Source of the DNA: Bacteroidota bacterium
Lineage (GTDB): Bacteria > Bacteroidota > Bacteroidia > Chitinophagales > Chitinophagaceae
Assembly (NCBI GenBank): GCA_947460795.1
Contig: CANHJA010000126.1
Location: 1-6,683 of the forward strand
Length of the DNA: 6,683 nucleotides
Reading direction: 5' to 3'
Shown here: piece after piece, positions 5,010-6,683 of the stretch
Layout of the letters: the number at the start of each line of letters is the position of its first letter
How positions within the stretch are numbered: the stretch's first letter is position 1
Position numbers and translations under genes: made by a program
Notes under the pieces: model-generated
Database searches by the model: none
What the model was told of the DNA's origin: nothing
Seen by the model: only the letters and a program-made list of their open reading frames with translations

Positions 5010-6575
5010 GTGAAAAAACAACCTGCCCATTTTTTTTTACTCCCTTTATCATTTTCAATTGTATTAATCATTGGAATGTTTTTGGGATTTAAACTCTCCC
5101 ATTCATTTACTACCAAATCAACGAATAGTAATTTAAACGATCTTGTTCATTTAATAGAAAGGGAATATGTAGACAGCATAGACGTAGAAACCCTATACAA
5201 AAATGGCATTGAAGGCATATTAAAAACACTTGACCCTCACACCGTTTACATTCCGAAAGAAGAGCTTACGAGAGCAAACGAACAATTATCCGGCGCTTTT
5301 TATGGAATTGGAGCTGCGTTTTTTTCTTATCAAGACACGATATACATTTCATCCATTATACCTAACGGGCCCAGTGAAAACAAAGGGCTTTTCCCAGGTG
5401 ATAAAATCATTCAAGTAGACACCCACATAGTTTCAGGGAAAATGTATAGCAATGAAGAAATTATCAATAAAATTCGAGGTGGAAAAGACAAGCCACTCAA
5501 ATTGAAAGTGCTTCATCTAAATAATAAATTAGAAGTATTGACAATTAAAAGAGGGATTGTTCCTAATAAAAGTGTTGAAGCTTATTTTAAAATAAATGAC
5601 ACAACAGGCTATATTTCTATTTCGGTTTTTAGCGAAACAACCTACGCAGAATTTAAAGAAGCCCTTACCTATTTAGTAAATCAAAAAATAAATCACTTGG
5701 TTATTGATGTGAGCAATAACCCGGGCGGATATATGGATGCTGTTACTCAAATTGCAGATGAATTAATCCCCGGCAAGCATACACTCGTTTCAACCATTGG
5801 CAAAAAAAACAAAGACTCTATTGTTAGCAGCGTTGAAGGAGCCTTTGAAAAAGGGAAAGTAACAGTATTAATCAATGAATATGCAGCCTCTGCCAGTGAA
5901 ATTTTAGCAGGGATTGTTCAAGATTTAGACAGAGGAAAAGTGATAGGCCGGAGAAGTTTTGGCAAAGGTTTGGTACAAGAACAATTTGATTTGCCAGACC
6001 ATTCTGCTATTCGAATAACCGTGGCTCGTTATTTTTTGCCAAGTGGAAGATGCATACAAAAACCATATGTGGATGGAAAAGAAAAATACGATGAGGATAT
6101 TGAAACTAGATATAATCAAGGGAAATTAACCAATTTAGATTCTATCAACAAAACAGATAAAAAGAAATATTATACCAGTAAAAAGAGAGAAGTTTTTGCG
6201 AACCAAGGAATTATTCCGGACGTATTTGTAAAACTAGACACTAGTTTCAATCAAAAGCTCATTTACTTTCATACAAAGTATATTGCCGAAATATTCACAC
6301 AAAAATATTTTTATTTCAACAAAAAGGATTTCAATCAATATAAATCAATGCAACAGTTTCACAATGAATTTAAACTGACTGAAAAAATGCAAATTGAATT
6401 ACTTCAATTGATGAAAACGAACAACATTGATCCTAAAATATTTCAAGACAAAACAGTCAACACAATTATTATTACTGCTTTAAAAACTGAATTTTCAAAA
6501 TTACTTTTTAATAAAGTTGGCCAATTATACGAACAATCATTTACCAATAAAATGATTCAAGCATCGTTAAAATAG
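5010..6575 (+). CDS. Membrane-anchored S41 carboxyl-terminal processing protease (CtpA/Prc family)
   Basis: The 521-residue periplasmic serine protease has one N-terminal membrane anchor (about 8-27, FFLLPLSFSIVLIIGMFLGF). A helical cap follows, with LIEREYVDSID and LKTLDPHTVYIP (71-82). A PDZ domain (about 97-185, FYGIGAAF...GPSENKGLFPGDKIIQVD) binds substrate C-termini. The S41 core has VIDVSNNPGGYMD (231-243), catalytic Ser294 in AASASEILAG, Lys319 in RRSFGKG, and Gln323, i.e. the usual Ser-Lys-Gln arrangement 25 and 29 residues apart. Downstream is RYFLPSGRCIQ (340-350), then an alpha-helical C-terminal extension of about 120 residues. All active residues are present, so it should be active. 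The start is GTG at 5010; the next Met (residue 23) would cut the membrane anchor. Likely roles are envelope protein processing or quality control (inference). It ends 11 bp before the convergent GH3-family gene. Confidence 0.95.
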   Translation: MKKQPAHFFLLPLSFSIVLIIGMFLGFKLSHSFTTKSTNSNLNDLVHLIEREYVDSIDVETLYKNGIEGILKTLDPHTVYIPKEELTRANEQLSGAFYGIGAAFFSYQDTIYISSIIPNGPSENKGLFPGDKIIQVDTHIVSGKMYSNEEIINKIRGGKDKPLKLKVLHLNNKLEVLTIKRGIVPNKSVEAYFKINDTTGYISISVFSETTYAEFKEALTYLVNQKINHLVIDVSNNPGGYMDAVTQIADELIPGKHTLVSTIGKKNKDSIVSSVEGAFEKGKVTVLINEYAASASEILAGIVQDLDRGKVIGRRSFGKGLVQEQFDLPDHSAIRITVARYFLPSGRCIQKPYVDGKEKYDEDIETRYNQGKLTNLDSINKTDKKKYYTSKKREVFANQGIIPDVFVKLDTSFNQKLIYFHTKYIAEIFTQKYFYFNKKDFNQYKSMQQFHNEFKLTEKMQIELLQLMKTNNIDPKIFQDKTVNTIIITALKTEFSKLLFNKVGQLYEQSFTNKMIQASLK

Positions 6576-6586
6576 ACGAAAGAAAA

Positions 6587-6683
6587 CTAGAGACTTGCTA
6601 AAACTTCTTCCAAAATAGTTCGATCATTACTTAAGCGAGGCACTTTATGTTGCCCCCCTAACTTACCTTTACTTTTTAACCAA
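6587..6683 (-). CDS. GH3-family (auxin-responsive-promoter-like) acyl-adenylate enzyme, C-terminal end only
   Basis: Thirty-one codons plus a TAG are open on the minus strand and continue past the right edge. The translation reads WLKSKGKLGGQHKVPRLSND and then RTILEEVLASL. The LGGQxKVPRLSNxR tail is what I know as the C-terminus of the GH3-like proteins of Bacteroidota, which belong to the acyl-adenylate-forming superfamily and are of unclear substrate. The segment is short, so the assignment rests on this single motif; the catalytic core lies outside the window. The gene converges on the S41 protease gene, with 11 bp between stop codons and no terminator hairpin visible there. Confidence 0.72.
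   Translation of the reverse strand, partial: WLKSKGKLGGQHKVPRLSNDRTILEEVLASL

Noticed and set aside
6576..6586. Terminator between the S41 protease and the GH3-like gene
   Set aside because: Only 11 bp lie between the stop codons and no GC stem with a T run is present.

Overview
This AT-rich window (roughly one third G+C by eye) comes from a member of the Bacteroidota. Several features support this: promoter-like boxes of the TAnnTTTG type instead of TATAAT, lineage-typical families (DUF4476, IPExxxVDY, DUF5522, a lipoprotein-type BamA/TamA homologue, a bacterial GH3-family enzyme), and the sequence style of RRF and TrmB. A Chitinophagales/Sphingobacteriales-like member is my guess; nothing here fixes the genus.

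Layout from left to right. A BamA/TamA-like outer-membrane assembly lipoprotein is read leftward off the edge (1-317). It is divergent from a TrmH/SpoU-family RNA 2'-O-methyltransferase (325-1050). Next, with its own promoter, is a secreted protein with an Asn/Asp/Trp-rich linker and a C-terminal DUF4476 domain (1115-1984), closed by a strong, probably bidirectional terminator (2003-2037). From the other side, frr (ribosome recycling factor, 2172-2735, minus) runs toward the same terminator. Between frr and the terminator lies an open frame with no start codon that looks like a gene remnant, plus two perfect inverted repeats. The 235-bp gap between the frr and trmB starts holds the frr promoter, a compact GC-richer element that can be drawn as a branched RNA fold, and a possible trmB -7 box only six bases before the ATG.

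From 2971 to 4608 four plus-strand genes overlap or nearly abut: trmB (tRNA m7G46 methyltransferase), a small Cys-rich DUF5522 protein, an alkyltransferase-like protein whose catalytic Cys is replaced by Ala (PAHR), and an IPExxxVDY-family protein. They are probably one transcript linking tRNA modification with alkylated-DNA recognition. A small PKD-like lipoprotein (4672-4992) then precedes a membrane-anchored S41/CtpA-type protease with an intact Ser-Lys-Gln active site (5010-6575). The window closes with the C-terminus of a convergent GH3-family gene (6587-6683, minus).

Overall this is mostly core and housekeeping chromosome. I see no mobile element, CRISPR array, rRNA or tRNA gene, and no clear new system. 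The points most worth checking are the structured element at 2825-2869, the start-less frame at 2036-2179, and the conserved-looking gene set around the PAHR alkyltransferase-like protein.
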